From assembly GCA_028023455.1 (NCBI GenBank), contig JAQFVV010000028.1, positions 184,001-248,000 on the forward strand: 64,000 nt of DNA, in the 5' to 3' direction. The position numbers were made by a program, and so were the translations under genes. Of the stretch, positions 46,131 through 58,274 are shown in pieces. The notes beneath the pieces are model-generated. The model made no database searches, was not told where the DNA came from, and saw only the letters and a program-made list of their open reading frames with translations. Each line of letters starts with the position of its first letter. The first letter of the stretch is position 1. This DNA is from Epiperipatus broadwayi. Lineage: Eukaryota; Onychophora; Udeonychophora; Euonychophora; Peripatidae.

Positions 46131-47190
46131 TAAATCAGGTTCAGACGTTTTTCTTCAAGTAGGCAGTTCATAACCAATTCAGCCAGCTATCCAATATTGG
46201 TCGGTGAATGGATATTTAGCTATTGTTATTACAAAATAAACAAAGATAAAACTACCAAACCTTACCATTCAGAAATTGACATATCTGATAAATTGTTCCT
46301 GCACAAGAAGCTGTTGGAGAATCAATTTAAAGGACATTTTTAGGACTTCAAAGATGGGCCATTGAAAGTAGAATACATATTACATTAACAAGTAAAGTTC
46401 TATTGACTGCTCAAACTAGAATCTATATTTCTACTGTCAGAACTAATATTAGAATAAATGGTTAGCGTATTATATCACCATTTAAACTGCCAGTACACAA
46501 AAGGTCTTTACAGACAATATGTGTAAAAAGGTAGATCCACTTTTTTTAAATTAATATCCCATTGAAGTACAAAGGCTTTTCTAACAACCTTTCATAAAGC
46601 AATAGTGAAAGACATAATCAAATTCATCAAGATTTCAAATTGCTGGATAGTTTGACTCTTTAGCTAAGTATATCTAAATACTCATTTAATGACCAATGTT
46701 GGATGATTGGCTGGGTTGGCTATAAGCCAGATATTTAAGAGAAAAAATCATAAGCCTATTGAAAAATTAAATTCACTTAGGCTGTATTCAAACCACAGGT
46801 TGTAGGCATGGTGAGCAAAGGTGCTATCTCTGAATTATAAGGCTCTTTGGAGATTTGCATGGTAAATGTATATATTAAGAGGTAAACTTTTGGATGGCTG
46901 ACCTAAAAACATTATTATATTTAAAATTTTTGATTATTATGGAAAACATCTATTAAAAATTATTAAAAAGATTTTGATCCTACTGCGAGTATTACACATA
47001 TGCACAAAATACAGATTTAGTGGTTAATTTTCACAAAATTAAGCTTCTTTATCAATTAGTAATGAAAGGACAACATTAAGAAACTTTGACTTAGATGGTA
47101 ATTAGCTTAAGTGTGTGAACAGTTTAAATATCGTGGTAGCTATTTGACATACAAAAATGGATTAAGATATTGAATTGCAAACAATCCCCT
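46131..47190. other. Non-coding, presumed intron
   Basis: CCAGCTATCCAATATTGGTC near 46185 is inverted near 46690 (GACCAATGTTGGATGATTGG). No gene is seen. Confidence 0.4.
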
Positions 47191-47194
47191 CTTT

Positions 47195-47500
47195 TCTTCC
47201 ATAGCGTAAGCTTGTGGTTTTATACGCATATTATCGAGGTTATAGCCTCAGTAAATATTACTTATGTAATCAATGTGCGTTTAATAGATTTATAGTTACA
47301 ACTACCATATTTAACAAGTTACTTCTATATCCTGGGGGATTCTTTCAATACTAGCTGGGTAGCATCAATAACTTTATTTAAAAAAACTAGACAATTTTAA
47401 TAACACAAGTTTATTCACTTGCCAACAAATGCATATACATAAAATAATTAAAAGCAATTAGAAATTACTCTAATCTCTAAATTTAATTTTAATCTATGAT
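47195..47500. repeat. Family J unit followed by family K
   Basis: 47195-47315 has CGTAAGCTTGTGGTTTTATA and CAGTAAATATTACTTATGTA (J). 47325-47500 has CTAGCTGGGTAGCATCAATA and AAGTTTATTCACTTGCCAAC (K, as at 5205). Confidence 0.6.
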
Positions 47501-48535
47501 TATATGAATTACTTATTCATCATTAACTAAGGTTTCTTTTAAAGTCATAATGTATATTTTATATATGCAATGATTCTGTAATGATCATTGATGATTCTGC
47601 GATCATTGCCAATGACTATATATTCAATATACCAGTGCTCTTCTGAGTAGATCATTGCAAGTTTTTATATCAGTATTTCCTGCATAATTGAAACTCATTT
47701 GCATATTTAATCTAATAGTATTCAAAGATATTCAGTAGTATGTAAATTTTCTAAATATGACAATTATCTAAGTACTGTCTGTACATAATTACTAATTTTA
47801 ATAAACTTTATTTACATTATATGCACACATAGTCTAGTTAGAAGATAGGATATCTAAATATTATAGATACTTAATAGTAAACATCATCATATGGTTAGTT
47901 GCTTTGTAGGACAAATTAGAAATATTTCAGCTAAGTGAAGGGTTGAAATCCTGGATTATCCCGTTTACCATAATGCTTTTCGGAATCTAATATATAAATG
48001 CTGGATTTAACAAATTATAAATTAAGTATAAATGATATAGTTATATTAATAATAATTATCACCCTATTATTAGTTGCTCATGTGATGTTCAAGCATCAAA
48101 ATGACAGGTTAAGCCCCTTAGTCAACTACTCTATCACAGTGCTAACAGATTTTTACATGCAGTTATCGCATTGAAATAACTATTCTAATAATAATAATCA
48201 TTATATGGGTAGTTTCTGAGGACACATTTAGGATGATTTAGCACAAAAAATGACTTTAAATTAGTTACATGATCCATCTATTGGTGTGACATAAGAACAT
48301 TAAAACAATTTCATGTAATAATGTTTTCGTATTCGAGACCAATATATTTTTCAATTTGATGGATATAATGTTACTGAATTTTCAAGATTACAAGGGCATC
48401 AGCCTTCTTAAACAATATATTTCCTGGTAAATTTGAGCATGGATTTCATTAAAGAAGGAACAACTATTTACATTATAAATTGACTACTGATATTGTTAAA
48501 GTGGTATATCAGTTTGTATTACTACAATTTGAACA
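47501..48535. other. Non-coding, presumed intron
   Basis: A short local duplication (GATTCTG.AATGATCATTG, 47573-47610) is present; otherwise nothing. Confidence 0.4.
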
Positions 48536-48539
48536 GTAG

Positions 48540-48910
48540 CAGCACTCTCCTTATGGTAGTGCCACCCAGTGCAAGCCATAGTAATCAATAGATGCTAAAA
48601 GATTTGTACATTGAAATCCCATTCCAGTGTCAATTCATCCAATATTCCCAGACTAGTCTCAACCTGTGGTCTCCAACAATGATCTGAGGGCTGTCAGATT
48701 TAAGACTCCTTACTGATAAAGGCTACAAGCTAAAAACTGGTCTGAGGATATTGGATGAGTAGACACTAGTTAAAGGTTTTTATGCACAATCCTTCTAGCA
48801 TTCATTGATTTCTATGACTTGCACTGAGTGGCACTACTGAATGGACAGAGTTGCTGCTGTTCTAACAGCTTGTGTATACATAAGAAATAGTGGTCACATA
48901 ATGTTTTAAT
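48540..48910 (+). mobile_element. Family A element, diverged subtype
   Basis: GTAGTGCCACCCAGTGCAAG, CATAGTAATCAATAGATGCT, CCAGACTAGTCTCAACCTGT, reverse arm AAAACTGGTCTGAGGATATT, and TTGCACTGAGTGGCACTACT, then GTGGTCACATAATGTTT. Confidence 0.75.
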
Positions 48911-49130
48911 GATCTACAAATATCAAACTTCCACCACTCCTTTGATATTATTCATTTAGTTGGTGTATTAAATATTATTACTAGACCAAAAAATAACCTT
49001 TAAACTCAGTTATAAATTATTAAACATAACCACATTGTATCATTTGTTTATTTAGTTAGTCATTTAATGTATTAGTATACACAAGTGCTTTAAAACACTG
49101 GGTGAAGAATCTGTTAATGGCAAACAATCA

Positions 49131-49500
49131 AAATAAATCAATGTAGGCTAAGTGCTTTCGAGGTCTTATCCCTCATAATCATAGACAAAATAGATTTTAA
49201 ATCATTGTTGTGATATTGGTTAAATGGTAATGTATGTAAATGTATATGTAAATTAATTAACTTGTCCATTTTCTGGAGATAGCGAAGCATGTGTCGCATT
49301 TAGTAATAGTGATATTATCATTGATGATAAAATATGCTGCTTTTATCTTACTTTTGCAGTCATTAATTTCAGTACACACATGGACAAGTTGATTAATTTT
49401 CATATGCATTTGCATATCACAATAATAATTTAAAATCTATTTTGGCTATTATTATGAGGGATAACACATCAAAAGCACTTAGCCTACATTGATTCATTTA
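49131..49500. mobile_element. MITE-like element with ~130-bp inverted ends
   Basis: Left AATCAATGTAGGCTAAGTGC pairs with right GCACTTAGCCTACATTGATT. The arms continue through AAAATAGATTTTAAATCATT / TTAAAATCTATTTTGGC to TTAACTTGTCCAT / ATGGACAAGTTGATTAA. The unique centre is about 100 bp. Its class is unknown. Confidence 0.8.
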
Positions 49501-50258
49501 GTGTATGTATTTTTTTTTTATGAAAAAGATTACTTATTAACAAAATATCATTAAGGAATCTACAAAAAATCCAAAACAGGAGAAAGAATCAGTAGTTGCT
49601 TTTCTAAGTCCTTCAATCCTACTATTAGATTTAAATTATACCTTGGGTCTGACCATATCTAAATATGTTAATAACTTTTAAATTCAATTTATGAAAGATA
49701 TAAGCACAGTGGACAACCGATTGCCCTGTACCTGTTAATGAGATTTCAGTAACATCTAAGAAAACCAAACACATCTGGATTTATTATTAGATCCAAAAAC
49801 ATTTTTGCAACCAATTTCTATGTTATAATTCAGTACTTGCAAAATTTTGAATGAAAATTCAGAAAGAAAATTTTATGTTGGAAGAGATCTTAGATGACGA
49901 AGCTATACGGTGAATAATTGGTAAGCCCAATTTTTCCTAACCATTTGTGTTCCAGGAAATTGCTCTTCTAATATTCAGCGGAGGAATATGTAAAAAAACA
50001 GGAAGCTACAGTGAGGGAATAAACTTAATTGTGTCAGTTAATATTTTTCACTATGACACTGGAGTCAATATCCAGAAGTTTATTGTGGACACTTTATTCC
50101 AAAATATCCAAAATAATAGTTTTAAAAAAGGTCTTCATTAGCTGTCTGAATCACGAGCCCATGTAGTATGAGCCAGCTTTCCAAGATTGTTCACAAAAAT
50201 TATCTTAGGTACACAGAATCATTGATTCAACATCATCTTTTGTTATGTCATGTTGCAT
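49501..50258. other. Unassigned, possibly decayed transposon
   Basis: A 64-codon plus frame at 49947-50141 (MFQEIALLIFSGGICKKTGS ...) and a short upstream frame MLEEILDDEAIR at 49876 look faintly coding but match nothing I recognise. No splice context is convincing. Confidence 0.3.
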
Positions 50259-50259
50259 T

Positions 50260-50390
50260 ATCTTTTTGGATATGCCTTGGCTGATTTGGGGCAACTGGTA
50301 TCCATATTGGGATGGTAGAATATTCATCTTGGAATTGGAAGGTCACAGGATCAAACTTCTTATGAATTCCATAGCAGAAAGCCATTAGCC
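50260..50390 (+). mobile_element. Family B SINE copy
   Basis: GGCTGATTTGGGGCAACTGG (head), GGAAGGTCACAGGATCAAAC (B-box region) and TTCTTATGAATTCCATAGCA (tail), head-first on the plus strand. Confidence 0.6.
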
Positions 50391-50466
50391 TTTTTTTGGA
50401 TATGATTAAAATTTCTTTTCTGTCATACATTTTCTTGAAACTTATATATTTTTATTGATTGATTAG

Positions 50467-50541
50467 TATGGTATTGACAATATATATAGAGGAAGTAAAA
50501 AAAGAAACCGAAGATGTAAATACATACGTTTGAAAAATTAA
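50467..50541 (+). CDS. Weak candidate terminal exon, basic peptide
   Basis: After TTTTTATTGATTGATTAG the plus strand reads YGIDNIYRGSKKRNRRCK then YIRLKN and stops at 50539-50541. The +1 frame is also open from an internal ATG (MVLTIYIEEVKKETEDV), so the assignment is ambiguous. Nothing is recognised. Confidence 0.12.
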   Translation, partial: YGIDNIYRGSKKRNRRCKYIRLKN

Positions 50542-51065
50542 TCATTTTTATAAATCTAGAATTCCCTGAAGAAATAAGTACAGTAAAAATAATAATAAGG
50601 AACAGTGCCTTTTAATAATCAATTTAATAATAATAAAATATAGGGTCCGCTATTTTCATATAAACTGACTGTTATTTGAACTGAGTAAAAGCAATCAATA
50701 ATTTATGAACTCAAATCTTCTTACATTCAACTTTCATTTGGTTCACTTTCTCTTGCATTAATACGCAGATTTATCTTTTCACAAAAAAAAAAAGGGACTT
50801 AAAGATCCTTTTAATGGCTTAGTTACTTTTCTTTTATAAAAAATCAACTACGTAAGAGAAATTATTTAAAATATTAATAGAAAAAACGATCCAATTATTA
50901 TATTATTTATAATTAGAAAAATCAATAATATCCACGAATATTATACATACAGCGATGGAAAAATTAATATATTATTAATTAAAATAATTCATATACTCAC
51001 AAAACGTTTAATATATATTTAGAAGAAATAAATAAAATGAAAATGCTATATACAGATTATCAAGA
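50542..51065. other. Non-coding, presumed intron
   Basis: AT-rich with an A11 run near 50782. A 56-codon plus frame from 51038 has no support. Confidence 0.35.
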
Positions 51066-51069
51066 CGTT

Positions 51070-51940
51070 AATCCATTATTAATCTCACCACCGAAAGGTG
51101 CTCTCCAGTTCATAGCTTCACTTTTCCATACCCTTCAAGCAAATTTTTATATCTCTTCCATTCACCTTATTCACGGTCACTTTCCAGGACTTTTAAAAAT
51201 AAGTTGAGACCCAGTATAAGGCTTCAATTATCCATATATTTCCATGTCTTTCAACTCCCCAAGTTTAATTCTTCTCCAATTCTTTTGATTCACTTCTTTT
51301 CAGTCTAGCAAAATTCCTTATACCTCCATCTTATTCATGGCATATTTCTAGGTCTTTAAATCTATTATGATTTACTAAAAAAGTTGATACCCAGTATAAG
51401 GTTTCAATTATCCATATATTTCCGTGTCTTTAAACTCCCAAGTTTAATTCTTCTCCAATTCTTTTGCTTTACTTCTTCATATCAGTCTAGCGAAATTCCT
51501 TATATATTCACTTTATTCATGGCATATTTCTAGGTCTTTACTATATGACCCTAGTTGCCTGTATATTGCCATGTCTTCTAATGATGTATTCACTTCCAAC
51601 TCCATTTTAACACCTTAATTCTTTGAATGCTATTGGAGTTAACTAATTATATTGAAAGCCATCTTGTTTCCCTTGTGATTTCTCTACACTCCCAATATAC
51701 ATCTTTTATATTTCACTGTGTGAATTTAAAACTCTGCATTGCTTTTTCATTAAGTATTCAAATATTAACATCCTAACTATGACTTGGTAAAATACATTAT
51801 TGAAAACCTTTCTTTCTAAGTATAAAGGCATATTTCCTTTCAGTATTGTTTCTACCATAAGCAATCTCTCAAAGTTTAATTCTATAAGCAATTTCATTCT
51901 CTATGTTAATAATCTGCTTAAAATATTTATGGTAACTTCT
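51070..51940 (-). mobile_element. RTE-derived remnant with internal duplication
   Basis: 51690-51940 on the minus strand reads IELNFERL, GNMPLYLERKVFNN and LMKKQCRVLNSH, matching the RTE GNMPMCLKRKVFNK region. 51560-51690 is a decayed VLKWSW segment. Below 51560 a similar HGNIW-like segment is seen in each unit of a 180-bp tandem duplication. The lower half is less certain. Confidence 0.6.
51203..51562. repeat. 180-bp tandem duplication
   Basis: AGTTGAGACCCAGTATAAGG at 51202 and AGTTGATACCCAGTATAAGG at 51382. The units share ATTCATGGCATATTTCTAGG and differ at a few per cent of sites. Confidence 0.9.
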
Positions 51941-52129
51941 AATGCAGTATTTTTAATGTAAATTCTGCTAAAAAACTAGTAAAATTTTGGCTTAAAGATA
52001 CAACACAGTAGAATATATTCATAACATGTATGTTTTTTCCAGTAAGTCTTACTTTGGGAAAAAACAACTAGCATTTTGTAGTATTTCTTTATATTGTGTA
52101 AATAGTCTATGCTTGCTTGATTTGGTACA

Positions 52130-52930
52130 ATGAAGGAATGGTAGATTCTGAAGTTTAGGGTCTATGTATCATAGTCCAGCTCCGTCATTTATGTTCTTAT
52201 ACCTTTCTTTTATGGATTTTGAGAAGTAAATCATTCTAGGATTTTTTAAATAGCAAGTTATACCTGGGCAGTAATCTATATTCTTTGAGCTTCTAGAGTC
52301 AGGCATTCATCAAATAATGCAAAGTTAATTAAATGATTAAGGAGTCCGAATAGCAGCAGCAACATATCTGGACCACAATTCATGGCTTTTGAGCTCCAGA
52401 TTGACAAATTATATGCAAATTGATTATATAACATAAAAAAATCCACTATATCAATGTACATATATGATGCAAGGCTAATATATTCACCTGCCATTTCCAG
52501 GGACAGAGTTTGAATTTGGAAAAAGGTAAACATAAAATTTATTCTGTTTAATTAGGCATAGAATTTTTCTTTTGAGTAGGTAACTATCCAATATTTTATA
52601 TGCAAATGGGTATCTAGCTATTTTTTAACAAGGAAGTAAAATAAGGCTGAAAAGCTACTTAAATCCTTAACACCTGATCAAATGGTGAGCTTGGTGGAAA
52701 TACCTTCCCTCTAATTATACTCCTATGCAGGGAATACCTGTTTTAACGCTCTCTTCATACAAGTTATAAGATTGATCATGAAATTATTGATTAAATGATT
52801 AATCAAATAACTTATCAATCAAGAGTTCATAAGAAGGGGTACAGGAAGTAATAGACCAGGCCATATCTGTGAATTCTGAATTTTGAAATTTACCACTATA
52901 CCACGGTATCAAATCAGGAAGGATTGCAGA
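52130..52930. mobile_element. Several decayed family B SINEs
   Basis: 52118-52240 (GATTTGGTACAATGAAGGAA, plus), 52280-52420 (minus-type scrap around GGACCACAATTCATGGC) and 52815-52925 (AGAGTTCATAAGAAGGGGTA ... CCACGGTATCAAATCAGG, minus). Confidence 0.5.
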
Positions 52931-53280
52931 TTAGTTAGTATTTATATAAAATCACAATTAATAATTGATATTAGTACTTGGTAATAAAATATTCAAACCT
53001 AGTTGTTCCCCCTAAATATTTTTTCCTATTATGAAATGTATTTTTTAAATTTAAAATCCATTCTATATCATATGTCTTAGGAAAAAAAAACATGGAAATA
53101 TTTTTCTTAAAATGCTCCCCTCTCTAAGTACATCATATTCTTACCAATTAGCATTACTTACTCACATCCATAAACAATAATCAGCCTTATCCCATTTTCC
53201 CAAAATAAGTAGCATTACTTTTCCATTCTGGCTCGTAAAATGCTATCTGGTCTCTAACCCCACACCTCACAAATATAAAA
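52931..53280. other. Non-coding, nothing recognised
   Basis: No repeat or frame supported. Confidence 0.35.
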
Positions 53281-53282
53281 CT

Positions 53283-53392
53283 CTTTTTTTTTCATGTGTC
53301 AAAGCATCGGACAGGAAGCGAACCCGCAAACCTGGGACAACTGCTTGTAAGGCGGCTGTGCTGACCACTCGACCACCAACGCTTGAGAGTTA
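53283..53392 (-). mobile_element. tRNA-like SINE (family S)
   Basis: On the minus strand: TGGTGGTCGAGTGGTCAGCA (A-box), anticodon arm with TTACAAGCAG, GCGGGTTCGCTTCCTGTCCG (T-arm with B-box), GATGCTTTGACACATG, then an A9 tail. It is the best preserved T-arm of the three copies. Confidence 0.75.
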
Positions 53393-54465
53393 GATAACAT
53401 TAAAATGGAAAACTAAATATTGGTTCCAATTGATATTTTCGAGCTACATGGAGTTTAGTCTTAAACATACTGCTATAGGACTGTTTTTTTTTTTTAAAAA
53501 AAAACTCTACTATGTTTTTCTTGGTCAAGTGTTGTGTTAGAATGTCAGACTGGACAATAAGGTATCTGGAACGATTGATTCCGGTTCTGGTAGTTCCAGC
53601 AATTGACCTTTTCGTTCGAATATTTATTTTTTCATTTACATTTTATTACTAACATGTAATATAAATTATTATAGACCTCCTAATATATATAAAATATAAC
53701 TTGGTAAACGGTTTGATCAAAGTTACTTTAAAATTAAAAGTAAATCCTATCTTTAAATAATAAAAAATTACATCTGCTCACATATTCAAAATAACTTCAC
53801 AATTTGATTTTAGAATAAAATAGAACTTTAAAAAAGTTTATTAATTCCAGAGGTATTGATTGATCTTACAGTACTTTTTTTTTTCAGCATAAAAAAATAA
53901 AAATAATTTAGATATGTAGCGAAATAAAAAAAAAATAACAAAGCAAAAAAAAAAATTACATATTAAAATAAAAAAAGTATACAAAATATCAATACGGTAG
54001 TTGATTTTTGAATCAAAATTTCCTTTATTATTACGGTTGCAATAAAATTCTGATTTACCAAAAAAATAATAAACTTCACTTTCTCATTTTATATTTTTCT
54101 TTTTTATTTCAGGAAAGTAAAATAATAAATCGCTTATATAAAAAAATATACATATAAGTGTGATTGACTGGCGTTAACACATTCACACAACAATTGTTTA
54201 AAATAAATATATAAATTCAAATATTTATAAAATTAAATAAAAAATAAAACCTATTTAAGTATATTGCTGTAGGATAATATGATCTGCGAGCCAGGGTCGG
54301 ATATAATAGGACCCTAGACTATGTAAACTTTTAGGCCCTTTTGACATAGGTATAAGTTGTTTCGATAACAATCGACCCTGAATGTAACAATAAACCCATT
54401 AATTGCTAATTATAGAACGGGAAGGGGGTAAAGGAAAAACATTAGCCAATCCAATAAATATAAAA
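53393..54465. other. AT-rich non-coding with SINE and possible DNA-transposon scraps
   Basis: 53535-53625 is a family B-like scrap (GAACGATTGATTCCGGTTCT). A/T homopolymers run from 53490 to 53980. 54285-54350 (CAGGGTCGGATATAATAGGA CCCTAGAC) looks like a transposon end but is unassigned. Confidence 0.4.
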
Positions 54466-54469
54466 AATT

Positions 54470-54960
54470 GAATGCCTTATTGCTTCAGACTTGAGCACCT
54501 GGAATGCCAGAATTGAAGTACTAGAAATGTTGGTATGGAACCGATATCAATGAATCTTAGTTCCAGAGATTGCCACTCTACCATCACAATAAATCATACA
54601 GGGCAAGATTCAAGCATTAGAAGTGACAATGTAGATCTATGGTCCATGATTATACCATTGCACTAAAGCACACATGGTAATATAATAAAAATAATAAAGA
54701 TTTATTACTCAGGAGTTCATAAGAAGTTTCAGCACTGGGGTGAAGAATTGTGGCTGTAAAACATGGACTTTAAACTGCAGAATCTAACATGAACTATATA
54801 TGACATTATAATGAATAATAATTGAATGGGTTATAGCTCTGGAGTTCATAAGAAGTTTGGGTATTGGAAATAATAAAGCTGAATCATGATTCATGGACCT
54901 AAAGTTCCTGAATTCACCATTTTACCATTACATTAGCTATACAGGATATTCTGTTTCCAC
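54470..54960 (-). mobile_element. Cluster of four family B SINEs
   Basis: Copies near 54480-54600, 54605-54675, 54700-54790 and 54825-54950, all in the same direction. Each has TTCATAAGAAGTTT or a remnant, a CATGGAC/ATGGTCC word and TACCATTGCAC-like heads on the minus strand. Confidence 0.65.
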
Positions 54961-55058
54961 ATATAGTTGAACAATTTAACACTTTCTCAGAAGTCACCAC
55001 TCAGTAATATAATAAACTTAAGTGCATGTTCAGTTTATGGATAAACTGCTGAAGTACC

Positions 55059-55351
55059 ACGTGATCACCATTTCCCATGCTTGCTTATAACTGCTATCAA
55101 AACAGGCAAAACCAACTATATGCATTGCCACACACAGCAAGCTAGAGTAATCAATGGATGCCAGAAGGATTGTGCAGTGCTATCAGATCCAAGGCTCCTC
55201 ACTGATGAAGGCTACAAGCCAGAAACTAGTCTGGAGATATTGGATGAGTAGAGACTAGATGGGGATTTTATGCACAAGCCTTCTGGCATCCATTGATTAC
55301 TGTAGCTTGCTGTGTGTTGCAATGCATATAGTGGGTTTTGCCTGCTTTGAT
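55059..55351 (-). mobile_element. Family A element with 15-bp target duplication
   Basis: AACTGCTGAAGTACC lies directly on both sides (55044-55058, 55352-55366). The element is reversed: it starts with ACGTGATCACCATTTCC and ends AAGTTTTGCC-like, TTTTGCCTGCTTTGAT. One core arm is deleted; the other reads AGAAACTAGTCTGGAGATAT. Confidence 0.85.
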
Positions 55352-55366
55352 AACTGCTGAAGTACC

Positions 55367-55750
55367 CTCATAAAGTCAATTTATTGGTTTGAATATATAT
55401 AGCAGTAGCAAAAACAGTCCAAGTGGCATGTTACATTTTAATTTTAAATCTCACTTATCAATAATGTGATCATATAGCTCAGGAAATCGTATGATAGTGG
55501 GGCAGCTGCAGATAGTGCATTTACTTCCATTCAGTTAATCTAAAATAATCTTTCATGCTGTTCAACTGAGGATCAATCCTAATTGAGTTTGTGATTCGAT
55601 CACTTTGCAAACCTTATTGGGCACCCCAATTATTTCATGATAAGAATGACATAAAATTTGCACCGACATTTAGGCTGACACCATTTTATTATTCTCTCTT
55701 TTTTTGGAAATGAACTTTTAATGTAAAATTGCAAGTGGTTTGATTAATTT
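55367..55750. other. Non-coding, nothing recognised
   Basis: A GAGTTTGTGATTCGATCACT word near 55590 looks tRNA-T-arm-like but has no partner arms. Confidence 0.35.
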
Positions 55751-55754
55751 ATAA

Positions 55755-55995
55755 CATGTTGCTTGGGAATTCGCAAGATGTTTGAGTGTCAGAATTTACA
55801 AGAACTAGAATCAACTTGAGGATTTTATACTCCAGAGTCTGCATTCTACCACTGGACCAAACCATGCAGAATAATATAAGTAAGTGAATGGTTTTATTAC
55901 ACAGAAATTAAGGTTGTCCAGAAATAATACAACTAAGTATGATCCATGGATCTTAAGTTCCAGAGTCTGCAGCTCTAACCATTGCACCTAAGGAT
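55755..55995 (-). mobile_element. Two family B SINE copies
   Basis: 55758-55870 (TTGCTTGGGAATTCGCAAGA ... GGACCAAACCATGCAG) and 55890-55990 (TTTTATTACACAG ... GCAGCTCTAACCATTGCACC). Confidence 0.65.
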
Positions 55996-56135
55996 GTTTT
56001 GATTTCAGATGCCATTCAGAATTGCAAATGTTTATACAGTATACAAATAAATTAAACTCCTTCTTAAAAGAATTAAGTATATGATATGGATTTACCATGT
56101 TACAACATGAACCCTGCAACATTAAAACTAACATG

Positions 56136-56258
56136 AATCCCAATATAGATAACAATCAACAATCTCAAACTGTTGTCATGGCAACATTCTTTTAACCATT
56201 AAAAGGAAGTTGCCATGACAACAGTCTGAGATTGTTTATTGTTATCTATATTGGGATT
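56136..56258. mobile_element. Family C foldback element, best copy
   Basis: AATCCCAATATAGATAACAA on the left is inverted as TTGTTATCTATATTGGGATT-like on the right, and CTGTTGTCATGGCAAC pairs with GTTGCCATGACAACAG. The arms are about 58 bp around a six-base loop. Confidence 0.9.
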
Positions 56259-56763
56259 GTCTAAGTGTTGACTAGTTTCTAATGTTTAATTATAAACCCA
56301 TTTAGCCTTGAGCATTATTACACTTATATATATATATTTAAAAAATGAACATATAGAATAGAATCACAAATGTTTTGATTTCAACCATTGCACAGGATTG
56401 TGAATAAATACATATTCATACAACTTATAAATAAATGAAGTTTTGAATAAAACATCTGTATAAAGTAACTAAAAAAATTTTTCTATTGTCTCATGCTTTA
56501 CACTATGAGGATTGTCTAAGTGTTGACTAGTTTCTAATGTTTAATTATAAACCCATTTAGCCTTGAGCATTATTACACTTATATATATATATTTAAAAAA
56601 TGAACATATAGAATAGAATCACAAATGTTTTGATTTCAACCATTGCACAGGATTGTGAATAAATACATATTCATACAACTTATAAATAAATGAAGTTTTG
56701 AATAAAACATCTGTATAAAGTAACTAAAAAAATTTTCTATTGTCTCATGCTTTACACTATGAC
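56254..56763. repeat. 255-bp tandem duplication
   Basis: GGATTGTCTAAGTGTTGACT begins at 56254 and again at 56509. The units are identical apart from one base in a T-run. The duplication starts at the right end of the family C element. Confidence 0.95.
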
Positions 56764-57035
56764 TGAGAATTTGATTTAGATAATCAAAAGATCTAACAAT
56801 GCTAAATAAGTGATGTTTTCACTGTTGTATTTTTTCGTAGAAGTTTGCTGACTGCAGGTCTTATCCTACAATGAACTACTTAAGGCTATTTTATTTTATC
56901 AATATAAAGAATGAATTAATAAAAACCAAAAATGTGAATATGTAAATGTATTCATGCATGTACACAAACACATACGGTGAAGATACAGCACAAAATTTTA
57001 ATATATGAACAAATTAATGGATTTATAAAATAAAT
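56764..57035. other. Non-coding, nothing recognised
   Basis: AT-rich sequence without a supported feature. Confidence 0.35.
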
Positions 57036-57039
57036 AAAA

Positions 57040-57165
57040 AATCAAGTCATGGGGCAGAAAATAATATGGTACTTGAACAGGAAGTGACAGAAACAGGATA
57101 TGATCCAGTGATCTTGAGCTTTAGAATTTGCCACTCTACTACTGGATCAACCCATGCAGATTGAC
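57040..57165 (-). mobile_element. Family B SINE copy
   Basis: GTACTTGAACAGGAAGTGAC ... CCACTCTACTACTGGATCAA CCCATGCAG. Confidence 0.6.
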
Positions 57166-57166
57166 A

Positions 57167-57340
57167 TTACGTGATTGCATCAACCAAATAACGTAATTAT
57201 TCCAGTCAATCACAACTGTTATTTAACAATGTTTCATTTTTTAAGGAAGGAAGTTACGTGATTGCATCAACCAAATAACGTAATTATTCCAGTCAATCAC
57301 AACTGCTATTTAACAACGTTTCATTTTTTAAGGAAGGAAG
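57167..57340. repeat. 87-bp tandem duplication
   Basis: TTACGTGATTGCATCAACCA at 57167 and 57254; two mismatches between the units. Confidence 0.95.
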
Positions 57341-58160
57341 TACTGATTAAATAAACACCATACTACTAATACTGTTGAAAAAATTAAACGACTACTGGAT
57401 ATTTGATTTTGAAAGTGTTCAAATCAATTTATCTATCTACCTATATTATATAAGGTATTAATAATATCATTGTTCATATATATTCCAAGCAGCATAACAC
57501 CATTACAAAGAATTTTACATAAATAAATTGTTTTACATTGTTATTTTAACATTTCTCTTTAAATGTTTATTTAACGAAACCAAATTAAGGTCATGGTATT
57601 GCCATATTCTCCTTTTACTTCCCCACTACAATTTTTTTAGATATACTTAAAACTTCATTACATTTGCATTTCTGAAATACACATGAAAAAAAGAAAGATG
57701 AACTTGAATTGACATTGTGCTTGTATTTTTAAAAATATATATTCATTTTTAATTGGATTTAAAATTAAAATCTGGACTAATGAATGATGGGATAATATTT
57801 AGCCTAATAAATAATTACTACTAATTTTCAATGTATTTATCTAAAGTAGATGATATCATAGACGAGAATGCAGATAGTTTGACATCTATAGATCAAATTA
57901 AAATAAGTTGATATTGATAAATACTGAATGACGACATGCATGAGTTTTTAATTTAGGATGACAAAATAGTGTTAGTTCAGCATAAAATATATCTTGGGAA
58001 TCATTTGCCTTTTTCAGATATCTTTGATCATATATTTCAAGAATATGAAATGGAGTAGATGTTTTAAGTCCATCTAAAAAAGATATTAAACATGGAAAAA
58101 GAGTGGAAATTGGACTAATTATTCCCAGGGTTTATGATGAATTAAAAAAACAACAACAAA
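57341..58160. other. Non-coding; reversed family H scrap
   Basis: 57770-57900 contains a weak reversed family H segment (GATAATATTTAGCCTAATAA). Otherwise AT-rich. Confidence 0.4.
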
Positions 58161-58173
58161 TATATTAATCTTT

Positions 58174-58270
58174 TTTTTTATGTATCAAAGCATCGGCTAA
58201 GAAGTGAACCCCAGGACAACTGCTTGTAAGGCAGCTGTGCTAACCACTTGGCCACCAACACTTGGCAACG
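58174..58270 (-). mobile_element. tRNA-like SINE (family S) with 11-bp target duplication
   Basis: TATTAATCTTT lies on both sides (58163-58173, 58271-58281). On the minus strand: CCAAGTGGTTAGCAC (D-arm), CTGCCTTACAAGCAG (anticodon arm), GGGGTTCACTTC (T-arm, partly deleted), GATGCTTTGATACAT, poly-A. Confidence 0.8.
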
Positions 58271-58274
58271 TATT

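Noticed and set aside
49947-50141. 64-codon plus frame as a gene
   Set aside because: No motif, splice context or family resemblance; kept only as unassigned sequence.
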